Shown: positions 10,375-19,729 of the stretch, in pieces | How positions within the stretch are numbered: position 1 is the stretch's first letter | Layout: every line of letters starts with the position of its first letter | DNA from: Prauserella cavernicola | GTDB lineage: Bacteria > Actinomycetota > Actinomycetes > Mycobacteriales > Pseudonocardiaceae | Direction of reading: 5' to 3' | DNA: 64,000 nt | Assembly (NCBI RefSeq): GCF_016595675.1 | Contig: NZ_JAENJH010000002.1 | Coordinates: 1,240,001-1,304,000, forward strand | Translations under genes and position numbers: made by a program | Notes under the pieces: model-generated | What the model was told of the DNA's origin: nothing | Databases searched by the model: none | What the model saw: only the letters and a program-made list of their open reading frames with translations

Positions 10375-11475
10375 TCAGGGCCCGAACCAGCGTTCCTCGG
10401 CGGTCCTCGGCGGCGCCGACGTGGTGCCGACGCGCAGTTCCGTCGGCAGCGTGATGACTTTCGGCGCGACGCGGTCCGCGGCGCCGAGCAGCAGCTTGCC
10501 CGCGGACTTCCCCTTCTCCAGCACCGGCTGGTGCACGGTGGTGAGCCCGGCGCGCGTGGCTTCGGCGATGCCGTCGAAACCCGTGATCGTCAGGTCGGCC
10601 GGCACACGCAGGCCTCGTCGGCCCGCCTCGGCGAGCGCGCCGAGCGCGAGGATGTCGGACGTGCAGATCAGCGCGGTCACGCGCGGGTAGGAGTCGAGTA
10701 ACTGCCTGGCCGCGGACGCGCCGTCGTCGACGTTGTGCTCGAAGCGCTCCACGACGGGCACGCTCTCCCACGCCACACCCGCGGCCTCGAAGGTGCGCTT
10801 GAGTGCGTCGAGCCGGGTGCGCTGCACGTGGTAGTGGGCATCCTGCTGGCGAGACATCGGCACGAAGTCGTCGTTGCGGTCGCGGGCGAGGCGCATGCAG
10901 AGCACGCCGACCTGGCGGTGCCCGAGCCCGACGAGGTGGTTGGCGAGGCTCACGGTGGCCGTCTCGTCGTCGGGGCCGACGCGGTCGACGCCGTCGACGG
11001 AGGGCTGGTCGACGATCACGGTGGGCACCGGGCGCTGGAGCACGGCGGCGAGGTGCGGATCGTCGTCGGGCACGGAGTAGACGACGAACCCGTCGACGCC
11101 GGCCCTGTGCACGGCGGCGACGTCCTCACGGCCGGGACCGGCCGGCACGAGGTGCAGGCCGACGCCCGCGTCCTCGCACGCGAGCGCGAGTCCTTCGAGC
11201 ACGCCGACGGCCGCCGGGTCGCGGAACGCGTAGGAGAGGTTCTCGGTGAGCAAAAGACCCACAGCGCCGGCCTTGCGGGTTCGCAGGGAGCGGGCGACCG
11301 GGTCGGGGCCGGGATAGCCCAGCCGCCTCGCGGTCTCCAGCACACGTTTGCGTAGCTCGGGCGAGAGCTGGTCCGGCCGGTTGTAGGCGTTCGACACCGT
11401 GGTCCTGGACACGCCCAACTCGGCGGCCAGTGACGCCAACGTCGCCTGTCGCCGGGTTCGCATCGGCCGGTTCAT
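10375..11475 (-). CDS. LacI-family transcriptional regulator
   Basis: A 366-residue repressor-type protein. An N-terminal LacI helix-turn-helix (ATLASLAAELGVSRTTVSNA, about 10-30) is followed by the hinge and a periplasmic-binding-protein-like effector domain. I chose the ATG at 11475; the frame is open to a TTG at 11481. It is divergent from the zinc-uptake operon and has no adjacent sugar genes, so its effector and targets cannot be named. Confidence 0.88.
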   Translation of the reverse strand: MNRPMRTRRQATLASLAAELGVSRTTVSNAYNRPDQLSPELRKRVLETARRLGYPGPDPVARSLRTRKAGAVGLLLTENLSYAFRDPAAVGVLEGLALACEDAGVGLHLVPAGPGREDVAAVHRAGVDGFVVYSVPDDDPHLAAVLQRPVPTVIVDQPSVDGVDRVGPDDETATVSLANHLVGLGHRQVGVLCMRLARDRNDDFVPMSRQQDAHYHVQRTRLDALKRTFEAAGVAWESVPVVERFEHNVDDGASAARQLLDSYPRVTALICTSDILALGALAEAGRRGLRVPADLTITGFDGIAEATRAGLTTVHQPVLEKGKSAGKLLLGAADRVAPKVITLPTELRVGTTSAPPRTAEERWFGP

Positions 11476-11600
11476 GAACAAACCGTAACGGTTCAGAAGC
11501 CAATGCAGAAGTTCCGCCCCACCGGCGTCACACCTGACGGTCCGTCGTGACGCTGGTCGCTGAACTGTGGGTTCGTCACCGGTTGGGGTAAAGTGAATTC

Positions 11601-11619
11601 GACAATCGTTCCCATTATC
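11601..11619. promoter_or_regulatory. Candidate Zur box upstream of the zinc importer
   Basis: GACAATCGTTCCCATTATC is an imperfect palindrome with the AAT...ATT half-sites of actinobacterial Zur operators (typical core TGAAAATGATTTTCA). It lies 46 bp before the znuA start. Repression when zinc is plentiful is inferred from the motif and the downstream genes. Confidence 0.5.
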
Positions 11620-11664
11620 TCTACTGACTGTTACCCACCATCACGTTGACGGAGTGTGTTGTCG

Positions 11665-12684
11665 ATGAACTCTCGCCGCGCGAGGCGCCTGCTGGTCACG
11701 GCACCGGCTGTCTCAGTGCTCGTGCTGGGCCTCACCGCATGTGGTTCCGACGGTGACTCCGGTGGCCAGCCAGGTGAGGACGGCCGGATCTCGGTCGTCG
11801 CCTCCACCAACGTCTGGGGCAGCGTCGTCGAGGCCGTCGGCGGCGGCAAGGTGAGCGTGCTGCCGATCATCGAAGACCCGTCCGCGGACCCGCACTCGTA
11901 CCAGGCCAGTGCGGAGGACGCCGCCGACGTGCAGTCGGCCCAGCTGCTCGTCTACAACGGCGGCGGCTACGACGAGTTCTTCGAGCAGCTCGCGGGCCAG
12001 GCCTCCGACGCGGAGCCGGTGGTCGCCTACGAGGGCGAGGGCCACTCGCACGGCGAGGAAGGCGACGAAGGAGAGCACGCCGGTGAGCACGGAGACGAGC
12101 ACGGCGGCGAACACGCCGAGGAAGGTGCCGAGGGCGACCACGGCCACGACCACGGCGATGGCAACGAGCACGTCTGGTACGACCTGGAGGTCGTCTCCGA
12201 GGTGGCCGACAAGGTCGCCGCGCGCCTCGGTGAGCTCGACGCCGGGTCCAAGCAGACCTTCACCGACAACGCCGAGGCCTTCAAGTCCGAGCTCGCCGAC
12301 CTGACGACGCGCATCGAGCAGCTCGGCGCCGAGCACCCAGGCACGAAGGTCGTCGCCACGGAGCCCGTCGCGCAGTACCTGCTCGACACGGCCGGGATCA
12401 CCGACGCCACGCCGCACGCGTTCGCCGAAGCCGTCGAGAACGAGACCGATGTGCCCGTCGCCGCTCAGCAGGAGGTCACCGAGCTGGTCTCCAGCAAGCA
12501 GGTCCAGGCGGTGGTGAACAACTCGCAGACGGTCACCCCGGTGACAGAGAAGGTCATCGGCACCGCCAAGGACGCCGGAGTGCCGGTGGTCGACGTGACC
12601 GAAACGCTGCCCGAAGGCACGACGGACTACATTGCCTGGATGAACGAGCAGGTTGAGGCGTTGTCGGGAGCATTGGGCAAGTGA
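11665..12684 (+). CDS. znuA: Zinc ABC transporter substrate-binding lipoprotein (ZnuA-type)
   Basis: A 339-residue cluster 9 (SBP_bac_9) metal-binding lipoprotein. A signal peptide ends at the lipobox LTAC (C26). The domain starts with ISVVASTNVWGSVV, includes the ligand-type motif DPHSYQ, and carries a long His/Asp/Glu-rich loop (about 125-165) typical of zinc, rather than manganese, binders. I prefer the ATG at 11665 because GGAG at 11651-11654 sits 10 bp before it; a GTG at 11656 would be too close. It overlaps znuC by GTGA and heads the operon. Confidence 0.92.
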   Translation: MNSRRARRLLVTAPAVSVLVLGLTACGSDGDSGGQPGEDGRISVVASTNVWGSVVEAVGGGKVSVLPIIEDPSADPHSYQASAEDAADVQSAQLLVYNGGGYDEFFEQLAGQASDAEPVVAYEGEGHSHGEEGDEGEHAGEHGDEHGGEHAEEGAEGDHGHDHGDGNEHVWYDLEVVSEVADKVAARLGELDAGSKQTFTDNAEAFKSELADLTTRIEQLGAEHPGTKVVATEPVAQYLLDTAGITDATPHAFAEAVENETDVPVAAQQEVTELVSSKQVQAVVNNSQTVTPVTEKVIGTAKDAGVPVVDVTETLPEGTTDYIAWMNEQVEALSGALGK

Positions 12685-13499
12685 GTGGCGGAGTCGTCGA
12701 GATCGAGAGCGCCGGGCTGAGGTTCGGCGACCGGGTCCTGTGGTCGGGTCTGGACCTCGATGTCCGCCCCGGCGAGTTCCTCGCCGTCCTAGGTCCCAAC
12801 GGCTCCGGCAAGACGAGCCTGCTGCGCGTGCTGCTCGGCCTGCAGTCACTGAGCTCGGGCTCCGCGAGCATCGCGGGCAGGCCGCCGGGCAGGGGCAACC
12901 GCAGGATCGGCTACATCCCGCAGCAGCGCGCCATGGACGAGCAGCTGACCCTGCGCGGCACCGATCTGGTCGGGCTCGGCCTCGACGGCGACCGCTGGGG
13001 CTTCGGGTTGCTCGGCGCGGGCAGGCGGCGCAAGCGCATCGCCGAGCTGGTCGAGTCGGTGGGCGCGGAGTCCTACGCCGCGTCGCCGGTCGGCAGGCTC
13101 TCCGGCGGAGAGCAGCAGCGGCTGCGGGTCGCGCAGGCGCTGATCGGCGAGCCGGACGTGCTGCTGTGCGACGAGCCGCTGGCCTCGCTCGACCTGACAC
13201 ACCAGCGAGTGGTCAGTGAGCTGATCGACTCGAGGCGTCGGGAGGCCGACACCGCGGTGCTGTTCGTCACCCACGAGATTAACCCGATCCTGTCCTATGT
13301 GGATCGAGTGCTGTACCTGGTCAACGGACAGTTCCGCATCGGCACGCCGGACGAGGTGATGAACTCCGAGACGCTGTCGGAGCTGTACGGGACCCGGATC
13401 GAGGTGCTCAAGGTCGGCGGGCAGATCCACGTCGCGGGCGCGCAGAGCGCGCTGTGCGAGGACGAGGTGCACCATCACGTGGGCGAGCGGGTGTCGTAA
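12681..13499 (+). CDS. znuC: Zinc ABC transporter ATP-binding protein (ZnuC-type)
   Basis: A 272-residue ABC ATPase. Walker A is GPNGSGKT (38-45), the signature is LSGGEQQRL and Walker B is VLLCDEP, followed by the H-loop VTHEINP. It powers import with the permease that follows 6 bp later. The GTG start overlaps the znuA stop. An extended, His-containing C-terminus (EDEVHHHVGE) may be a regulatory metal-binding tail; this is inference. Confidence 0.92.
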   Translation: MSGGVVEIESAGLRFGDRVLWSGLDLDVRPGEFLAVLGPNGSGKTSLLRVLLGLQSLSSGSASIAGRPPGRGNRRIGYIPQQRAMDEQLTLRGTDLVGLGLDGDRWGFGLLGAGRRRKRIAELVESVGAESYAASPVGRLSGGEQQRLRVAQALIGEPDVLLCDEPLASLDLTHQRVVSELIDSRRREADTAVLFVTHEINPILSYVDRVLYLVNGQFRIGTPDEVMNSETLSELYGTRIEVLKVGGQIHVAGAQSALCEDEVHHHVGERVS

Positions 13500-13505
13500 C
13501 AGATC

Positions 13506-14399
13506 ATGGACAAGCTCTTCGACTTCGAGCTCACCGCACGACTGCTCGGTCTCGACTTCGTGCAGATGGCGCTGCTCGCCGCGGCCGTGCTCGGCCTCGT
13601 GGCCGGCACGCTCGGCCCGCTCATCGTCATGCGGCGGATGTCGTTCGCCGTGCACGGCACCGCCGAGCTGGCCTTCACCGGCGCCGCCGCGGCGCTGCTG
13701 CTGGGCATCGGCGTCAGCTACGGCGCGCTGCTCGGAGCGGTGGTCGCCGCGCTGCTGCTCGGGCTGCTCGGTGGCAGGGAGTCCGAGCGCGACTCGGTGA
13801 TCGGCGTGATCCTGTCGTTCGGGCTCGGTCTCGGTGTACTGCTGCTCTGGTTCTACGAGGGCAGGGCGTCGAACAAGTTCGGCATCCTCGTCGGCCAGAT
13901 CGTGGCCGTCGAACCGCAGGACCTCACGGCGCTGCTGGTCTCGGCCGGAGTCGTGCTCGTGGTGCTCGGCCTCATCTACCGGCCGCTGCTGTTCGCGAGC
14001 GTCGACCCCGGCGTCGCGATGGCCAAGGGCGTTCCGGTGCGGCTGCTGTCGCCGCTGTTCGCGGTGCTCGTGGGTATCGCGACGGCTCTCGGTGTGCAGA
14101 TCGTCGGCGCGCTGCTGGTGGTGGCTCTGATGGTCACGCCCGCCGCGGCGGCGGCCAGGATCACCGCGAGCCCGCTGCGGGCGACCGTGCTGGCCGTGGT
14201 GTTCGCCGAGGTCGCCGCGATGGGCGGCATCATCCTCTCGCTCGCACCGGGCGCACCGGTGAGCTTCTTCGTCACGGCGATCTCGTTCACGATCTATCTT
14301 GTGTGCCGGGTGATCGCCTACGCGAAGGGACGTGAACGGCGCGTCGCCGTCACGTCAGCATCAGCTGCACCTGAAGCTCACCGACCAGGAGTCCGATGA
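13506..14399 (+). CDS. znuB: Zinc ABC transporter permease (ZnuB-type)
   Basis: A 297-residue ABC-3 family membrane permease with about eight hydrophobic helices, starting LLAAAVLGLVAGTLGPLIV. It completes the znuACB set. The last 50 bp overlap the end of the convergent DUF445 gene. The family is shared by zinc, manganese and iron importers. The His-rich loop of the neighbouring binding protein points to zinc. Confidence 0.92.
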   Translation: MDKLFDFELTARLLGLDFVQMALLAAAVLGLVAGTLGPLIVMRRMSFAVHGTAELAFTGAAAALLLGIGVSYGALLGAVVAALLLGLLGGRESERDSVIGVILSFGLGLGVLLLWFYEGRASNKFGILVGQIVAVEPQDLTALLVSAGVVLVVLGLIYRPLLFASVDPGVAMAKGVPVRLLSPLFAVLVGIATALGVQIVGALLVVALMVTPAAAAARITASPLRATVLAVVFAEVAAMGGIILSLAPGAPVSFFVTAISFTIYLVCRVIAYAKGRERRVAVTSASAAPEAHRPGVR

Positions 14400-15579
14400 C
14401 GCCGCCGACCATGATGAGCTTCCACTCGTCCTGACGGAACGCGGGCCGCAGCAGACCCTCGTACTCCACCGGCGTCAGCCTCATCATCCGTTCCTCGACC
14501 ATGTTCGCGACGTCCATCGCCCTGGTCAGGTAGCCCTCGGCGGGACCGATGGTCTCGGGCAACCGCTCGATGGCCTTCGCCGCCGCGGCCTGCTTCATCT
14601 CCTCGAGCCGCTTCGTGCCGATGGCCACAGTGACCAGCGGCTTCGCGGCACTTGCCTGCTCGTCGATCGACTCGGCGACCATGCGCTTGATCATCGCCAT
14701 CAGCCGGTCGGAGCGCGGCCCGCGCAGGATCGAGTCCATCAGGTTCGGCACGGTGAGCACCTCGCGCGCGATCAGCTCGCCGTACTGCTGAGCCACCTCC
14801 GCACGCCTGCGCTGGAACTTGCCCTGCAGCGTGAACCGGTTGAACAGCCGCACCGGCTCGCGCGGAACGAAGATGAGCTTGATCGCCAGCCAGTCGGTGA
14901 ACAGGCCGATCGCGGCGCCGAAGATCGGCATCACGAGCGGCTCCTTGGTGAGCGCCCAGACGATCGCCTGCGCGATGCCGAGCACGAACCCGAAGTAGAT
15001 GCCGGAGCGGGCGATGAACGCCATCTCGGGCCTCGACGTCTCGCGGATCAGCCTGACCAGCAGCGCCTTGTCCTTCGTCAGCCGCTGCACGGTCATGTGC
15101 TTGACGTCGAGGATGTCGTCGAGGTTCTCCCGCACCTCGTCCATCAGCTGCGTGACGAGCTTCGGTGACGACGCCTGTAGCTGCTTGACGATCAGTTCCT
15201 GCGCCATCGGGGGGAGCCGTTCCCACATGCGCGGGTGGTACTCGGCGAGCACGTCGCGGGCGATCCCGTCGACGGCCCGGAGCAGCGGCTGTTCGATCTC
15301 GCGCGCGATCCGGTCGGAGTCGATCCGGTCGAACACTTCGCGAATGTCCAGCAAATTCGCGGTGAGCAGATCGGTAGCGACCGCGGCCATGCGACCGCCG
15401 TGCCGGGGAACGACGCCCTGCCAGCCGAGGAAGGTGCCCTTGATTCCGACCCACTCGAGGGGCCGGAACATCATCTCGATGGCGACGCGTTTGGTGACGT
15501 AGCCGATCAGCGCGGCGATGAAAGGGATCGCCGCGTACAGCGGCCAGTGCTGGGCGATGTCGTCGAGGACCGCGTCCAA
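14350..15579 (-). CDS. DUF445 family membrane protein
   Basis: A 409-residue protein of the DUF445 family. Hydrophobic segments lie near the N-terminus (PLYAAIPFIAALIGYVTKR), in the middle (GIYFGFVLGIAQAIVWAL and the following GAAIGLFTDWLAIK) and at the C-terminus (IMVGGVIGLLVGELQ), with a long helical region between. The frame is open far upstream, but the conserved protein starts at a TTG (15579) with GGAGGG 9 bp before it. Function unknown; no partner gene is evident. Confidence 0.82.
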   Translation of the reverse strand: MDAVLDDIAQHWPLYAAIPFIAALIGYVTKRVAIEMMFRPLEWVGIKGTFLGWQGVVPRHGGRMAAVATDLLTANLLDIREVFDRIDSDRIAREIEQPLLRAVDGIARDVLAEYHPRMWERLPPMAQELIVKQLQASSPKLVTQLMDEVRENLDDILDVKHMTVQRLTKDKALLVRLIRETSRPEMAFIARSGIYFGFVLGIAQAIVWALTKEPLVMPIFGAAIGLFTDWLAIKLIFVPREPVRLFNRFTLQGKFQRRRAEVAQQYGELIAREVLTVPNLMDSILRGPRSDRLMAMIKRMVAESIDEQASAAKPLVTVAIGTKRLEEMKQAAAAKAIERLPETIGPAEGYLTRAMDVANMVEERMMRLTPVEYEGLLRPAFRQDEWKLIMVGGVIGLLVGELQVQLMLT

Positions 15580-15693
15580 TCTAGACGTCCCTCCCCTCGT
15601 CAGCGCACCCTTGCACGCACAGTATCGGCCCTGGAGAGAAAGGGTCCGTTTGGAGGTATGGGTTTCCGCGTGTGGACTCATTAAGGTTGCCGA

Positions 15694-16632
15694 ATGGCAG
15701 AAGCCGGAGCACCCCACAACCCCACCAAGTCCACCCCGTTCACCACGGTCTTCAGGGGCTACGACCAGGTCCAGGTCGACGAGTACCTGAAGAAGACTGC
15801 CGGCGAGCTCAAGCGCAGTGCGCGCAGCCGCGACGAGGCCACCGCGTCCGTCGCCGACCTGACCAAGGCCCTTGGCTACGCGCAGCAGGAGCTGATCGAG
15901 GCCAAGGCCGCTCTGACCCGCATGGTCGAGGACCCCTCGGGTCCCGCGGCGATGAGCGAGCGCGTCAAGACGATGATGCGGCTCGCCGAGGAGGAGATCG
16001 CCGACCTCCGCCGCAAGGCCGAGGAGGAGGCCGCCGCCGCGCGCTCGGCCGCCGACGGTTACGCGGAGAAGACACGCGACAAGGCGCGCGCCGAGGCCGA
16101 GAAGCTCGCGAACGAGGCCCAGCAGGAGCGCACCCGTCTCGACGGCGAGGCTCAGGAACGCCGTAAGGCCGCCGAGAAGAAGTCGGCTGACGAGGTCGCC
16201 GCCGCGGAGAAGAAGTCCGCCGACCAGATCGCCGTAGCCGAGAAGGGCTCCGCGGACAAGATCGCGTCGGCCGAGAAGACCTCGGCCGAGAAGATCACCG
16301 CGGCGGAGAAGAAGTCCGCGGAGAGCATCGCGGCGGCCGAGAAGGCGTCGGCCGAGGAGATCGCGACCAAGACCGCCGACGCCGAGCGCAGGATCAACGA
16401 GCTCGAGACCGACGCGAGGACGCGTTCCGAGAAGATGGTCAGCGAGGCCGAGCGCAAGCTCGCCGACGCCAACACCAAGCGCACCGAGGCGCTCGAGCTG
16501 CGGGGCGTCGTCGCCGAGCGGCTCGCGGCGAGCCACACCGCGCTGCAGGACGCTCTCGAACGGCTCGGCTCCGATCCGGAGGCCGCGGCCGGCGAGAAGA
16601 AGAAGGAGCCCGCCGCCGCTCAGTCCTCCTGA
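15694..16632 (+). CDS. DivIVA-domain coiled-coil protein with six hendecad repeats
   Basis: A 312-residue, strongly charged protein. The N-terminus carries a DivIVA-type motif (FTTVFRGYDQVQVDEYL, about 16-32) and the rest is almost all coiled coil. Residues 158-223 are six 11-residue repeats of the form AAAEKKSADQI, encoded by 33-bp units at about 16165-16362. DivIVA proteins mark curved membrane and guide polar growth or septation in actinomycetes. This paralogue is not the usual Wag31, which sits in the dcw cluster, so its exact job is open. Confidence 0.8.
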   Translation: MAEAGAPHNPTKSTPFTTVFRGYDQVQVDEYLKKTAGELKRSARSRDEATASVADLTKALGYAQQELIEAKAALTRMVEDPSGPAAMSERVKTMMRLAEEEIADLRRKAEEEAAAARSAADGYAEKTRDKARAEAEKLANEAQQERTRLDGEAQERRKAAEKKSADEVAAAEKKSADQIAVAEKGSADKIASAEKTSAEKITAAEKKSAESIAAAEKASAEEIATKTADAERRINELETDARTRSEKMVSEAERKLADANTKRTEALELRGVVAERLAASHTALQDALERLGSDPEAAAGEKKKEPAAAQSS

Positions 16633-17003
16633 GCAAGCGGTGTCGCTGGTTGGGTAGGGCCGATCCGAGACCGCCCGCCCGGCCGGCGCCGACTCCACAG
16701 TGGACGTGGTGACGTTGCTCCATTGTGGATTTACCGGCCGCGCCGCCGATTCGCTGTCGGCCCCCTGCGGGGGCCAGCAGGAGAAATCCGGCGGCCGCGG
16801 CCGTTCGTGTGTCACCGGCCGAACCGGGTAACGATGCCGACTGCGCCTGTCGCAGCGGGATCGTCCCGTTGCACTACCCGGCTGGCGAACACGCGATTTC
16901 CGTCCAATCCGGACCGTTACCGACCTGCTCGCGCTGTGTCACCCATTGCTGCGGCTTGGTAACTCGAGCTGCCGATACCGGGCGAACGGTGCAATATCTT
17001 CGA
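16633..17003. other. Intergenic region with a small GC hairpin
   Basis: About 370 bp. A 7-bp stem with a TGC loop (GGCCCCC/GGGGGCC, 16759-16775) may end the DivIVA-like transcript, though it lies about 130 bp beyond the stop. The reading frame of the next gene stays open through this stretch but looks non-coding in composition. I see no other feature. Confidence 0.4.
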
Positions 17004-17690
17004 GTGAACTCCGATGTCACTGACAAGAAATCGCTGCCCGTCGACTTCTCCGTCTACGGGCTCGACTGGGGTTTCCGGGGGCCGCGATGGGTCGACTTCT
17101 TCGAGGGCATCCCGGACAGCAGGCCGTGGGCGTTGTGGCTGGGGCACCGCGAGCGGGAGAGTGAGCACGGCGTCCGGATCGGGAGTCTGCCGAAGCGGCG
17201 CTACGACGAGACCATGTGCGCCAGTGGGGGCGACCCGCTCGCCGAGGTCGCCTTCAGTGGCGCGTTCGGCCTGGTCAACCTCACGCTGCCGGACGGGTCC
17301 GTACCGCGGCCCGATGGTCTGATCCTCGCGCTCGTCGAGCACGCCGAGAAGCAGGCCAAGCGCTACGAGGACTGGCCGCAGGTGACCTGGCTGGTCGAGG
17401 GTGAGCCGGTGACGGCGCGGGTGTGGCACTTCGCCGGCGCCTGGGCGGGCTTCACCGCCGAGCTCGACGACTCCTACGTCATCGCGATCGGGATCGGCCT
17501 GGCGCCCGAGCGGACGCACCTCGTGCGCATCGAGAAGCCCGACTCGTACGGAGCCGACTTCGGCGCGCCGCTGAGCCTCACGGAGCTGGGCAGGCACAAG
17601 AGCAACCGGCCGGAAGCCTGGTTGCCGCCGCCGCAGCGCCAGTCGTTCCACGCCGACCAGCTCGCCCTGGTGCCGGAATCAGACAAATGA
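17004..17690 (+). CDS. Protein of unknown function
   Basis: About 228 residues, soluble, with no motif I recognise. It is rich in aromatic residues (DFSVYGLDWGFRGPRWVDFF near the start) and looks like a compact alpha/beta protein. The start is uncertain: I chose the GTG at 17004, while a GTG at 16989 is equally possible and no clear ribosome site supports either. The frame is open back to 16725. It lies 46 bp before the SLC13 transporter on the same strand. Composition and codon use look native, so it is very likely a real gene. Confidence 0.65.
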   Translation: MNSDVTDKKSLPVDFSVYGLDWGFRGPRWVDFFEGIPDSRPWALWLGHRERESEHGVRIGSLPKRRYDETMCASGGDPLAEVAFSGAFGLVNLTLPDGSVPRPDGLILALVEHAEKQAKRYEDWPQVTWLVEGEPVTARVWHFAGAWAGFTAELDDSYVIAIGIGLAPERTHLVRIEKPDSYGADFGAPLSLTELGRHKSNRPEAWLPPPQRQSFHADQLALVPESDK

Positions 17691-17736
17691 TCGCAAAGTA
17701 CTAGTGACTTGGATCACTGGTCGCTAGGGTTCCCGG

Positions 17737-19350
17737 ATGGCACAAAGCGACGACGCTGACGGTGGGCGCACGCAGAGCGTCACTTCGGCTCTGTTGTCCG
17801 GGAGTACCTATCGCGGACTGGCGGAACAGAAGCTGACGCCTGCCGAGGAGCGCTTCGAACGAGCACGCAGAACAGTGGGCTTCTTCCTGGCGCCCGCGGT
17901 GACGATCGTGTTCCTCCTACTGCCGACCGGGCTGGATCCCGCGCAGCACAAGCTGGCCGCGGTCCTGCTCGGCGTGGTGGTGCTGTGGGTCTGCGAACCG
18001 GTACCCATCCCGGTCGGCGGCCTGATCGGCGTCGCCGCCATCGTGATACTCGGGGTGCTACCCGCCGACGACGTGCTGGCACCGTTCGGCTCCTCGACGG
18101 TGTTCGTGTTCATCGGCGCATTCATCCTCGCCCAGGCCATGTTGCGGCACGGCCTGGCGCGCAGATTCGCGTTCAGAATCCTGAGCATCCGCGGCGTTGG
18201 CAAGAGCACCTGGCGCGTGATCGTCGCGCTCGGAGCGGTCACGGCCGTCATCTCCGCGTTCATCTCCAACACCGCGACGGTGGCGATGCTGCTGCCCACC
18301 GCGGTCGGTCTGCTGTCGGTGATCGCCGAGCTCATCAAGCGTCAGACACCGGAGGACAAGCCCTTCGACCCGCTGCGGCTGCGCGTCGGCATCGCGCTGA
18401 TGCTCGTGCTCGCCTACGGCGCCAGCGTCGGCGGTCTCCTGACACCCATCGGCTCGCCGCCGAACCTCATCGGCAGGGAGCTGATCGAGGAGGCCACGGG
18501 CCAGCGGATCTCGTTCCTGGAGTGGACGGTGCTGGCGCTGCCGGCGTGTGCACTGATGTTCGTGCTGCTCGCCGCGGTGCTGATCCTGCTGAACCGGCCG
18601 GAGATCAAGCGGCTCACCGGGGTCGAGGAGTACGTCGCGAAGGAGCGCGAGCAGCTCGGCAAGCTCTCGCGTGCCGAGTGGAACACGATGATCGCGTTCC
18701 TCGTCACCGTGACGCTCTGGGTCACGCCAGGCATCGTCGCGTTGGTCGCGGGCAGCGATTCCTCGGCCTACGAGACCATCAGCAACCGGCTCGACGAGGG
18801 CATCGTCGCCGTGCTGGGTGCGGCGCTGCTGTTCGTGCTGCCGGTGAACTGGCCGCAGCGGAAGTTCACGCTCACCTGGACCGAGGCCGTCCGGATCGAC
18901 TGGGGCACGGTGTTGCTGTTCGGTACCGGCATCATCTTCGGTTCGCTGCTGAGCGACACCGAGCTCGCCCAGACCGTCGGTACGGCGCTCGCCAGCACGT
19001 TCGGTCTCACGAGCACGGTGACGCTCACGGTGTTCGCCGTCCTGGTGGCGATCGTGGTGTCCGAGACGACGTCCAACACGGCAGCGGCCGCGGTGGTCGT
19101 GCCGATCGTCATCCCCATCGCCGCGGCGGCGGGCATCGACCCGTTCATACCCGCGTTGGCGGCGACCTTCGCGGCGTCGTTCGGGTTCATGCTGCCGGTG
19201 TCGACGCCGCAGAACGCGATCGTGTACGGCTCCGGCGCGGTGCCGATCACCAAGATGATCCGGTCCGGAGTCGTGTTCGACGTGGCGGGAGCGATCCTGA
19301 TCATGCTGCTGATCCCGCTCATGGTCGGGGTGCTCGGAATGGGTGGTTGA
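17737..19350 (+). CDS. SLC13/DASS-family divalent anion:sodium symporter
   Basis: A 537-residue membrane transporter with about 11-12 hydrophobic helices. The two hairpin Ser-Asn-Thr motifs that form the sodium/substrate site in VcINDY are present (FISNTATVAM near 180 and TTSNTAAAAVV near 450). Family members import succinate and related dicarboxylates, or sulfate. No neighbouring catabolic gene shows which. It has a long hydrophilic N-terminus of about 45 residues. Confidence 0.88.
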   Translation: MAQSDDADGGRTQSVTSALLSGSTYRGLAEQKLTPAEERFERARRTVGFFLAPAVTIVFLLLPTGLDPAQHKLAAVLLGVVVLWVCEPVPIPVGGLIGVAAIVILGVLPADDVLAPFGSSTVFVFIGAFILAQAMLRHGLARRFAFRILSIRGVGKSTWRVIVALGAVTAVISAFISNTATVAMLLPTAVGLLSVIAELIKRQTPEDKPFDPLRLRVGIALMLVLAYGASVGGLLTPIGSPPNLIGRELIEEATGQRISFLEWTVLALPACALMFVLLAAVLILLNRPEIKRLTGVEEYVAKEREQLGKLSRAEWNTMIAFLVTVTLWVTPGIVALVAGSDSSAYETISNRLDEGIVAVLGAALLFVLPVNWPQRKFTLTWTEAVRIDWGTVLLFGTGIIFGSLLSDTELAQTVGTALASTFGLTSTVTLTVFAVLVAIVVSETTSNTAAAAVVVPIVIPIAAAAGIDPFIPALAATFAASFGFMLPVSTPQNAIVYGSGAVPITKMIRSGVVFDVAGAILIMLLIPLMVGVLGMGG

Positions 19351-19353
19351 CGC

Positions 19354-19662
19354 TCAGGGCAGCTTGGCGGCCCTGACGTCGACCTTGCGGATGTCGGGCC
19401 CGGCGGCGAAGAGCTCGGGAGCCTTCGCCACCAGGGCCTCGGCCACCTTGCCGCTGAGATGTGCGTCCCGGCCCGCGTCGTCGGGGAACACGTCGAAGAT
19501 GCCGTAGCGGGAACCTCCGAGGTGCAGTGCGAACCAGGCCGTGGTCGCGGGCTCGTCGTCCACGAGCGGGAGCCCGGAGTCGAGGAACTCCTCGACGTCG
19601 CGTTCGCGCCCCGGCTTGGCCTCCAACGTGACGAGCAGCCCCACCGTCGCCGTGCCTGCCAT
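19354..19662 (-). CDS. Antibiotic biosynthesis monooxygenase (ABM) domain protein
   Basis: A 102-residue ferredoxin-like ABM-fold protein (VGLLVTLEAKPGRERDVEEFL). It is of the YgiN type, whose members act as small cofactor-free monooxygenases or quinone-handling enzymes. Unlike mhuD in this window it lacks the N/W/H heme-site set. The GTG-ATG start pair follows GGAGGAGGG; I chose the ATG at 19662 for better spacing. It is convergent with the SLC13 gene, 3 bp apart. Function unknown in detail. Confidence 0.78.
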   Translation of the reverse strand: MAGTATVGLLVTLEAKPGRERDVEEFLDSGLPLVDDEPATTAWFALHLGGSRYGIFDVFPDDAGRDAHLSGKVAEALVAKAPELFAAGPDIRKVDVRAAKLP

Positions 19663-19729
19663 CACGATCCCTCCTCCGTGCCACGTGGACCACCCAGCCT
19701 CACCACGTGGTGCGCGTGCGCGCCTCGCC

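Noticed and set aside
15580-16815. N-terminal extension of the DUF445 gene to an 821-residue protein
   Set aside because: The extra part is antisense to the DivIVA-like gene, and a TTG with a good GGAGGG site marks the conserved start.
19354-19662. A second heme-degrading enzyme
   Set aside because: It shares the ABM fold with mhuD but lacks the Asn/Trp/His heme-site residues.
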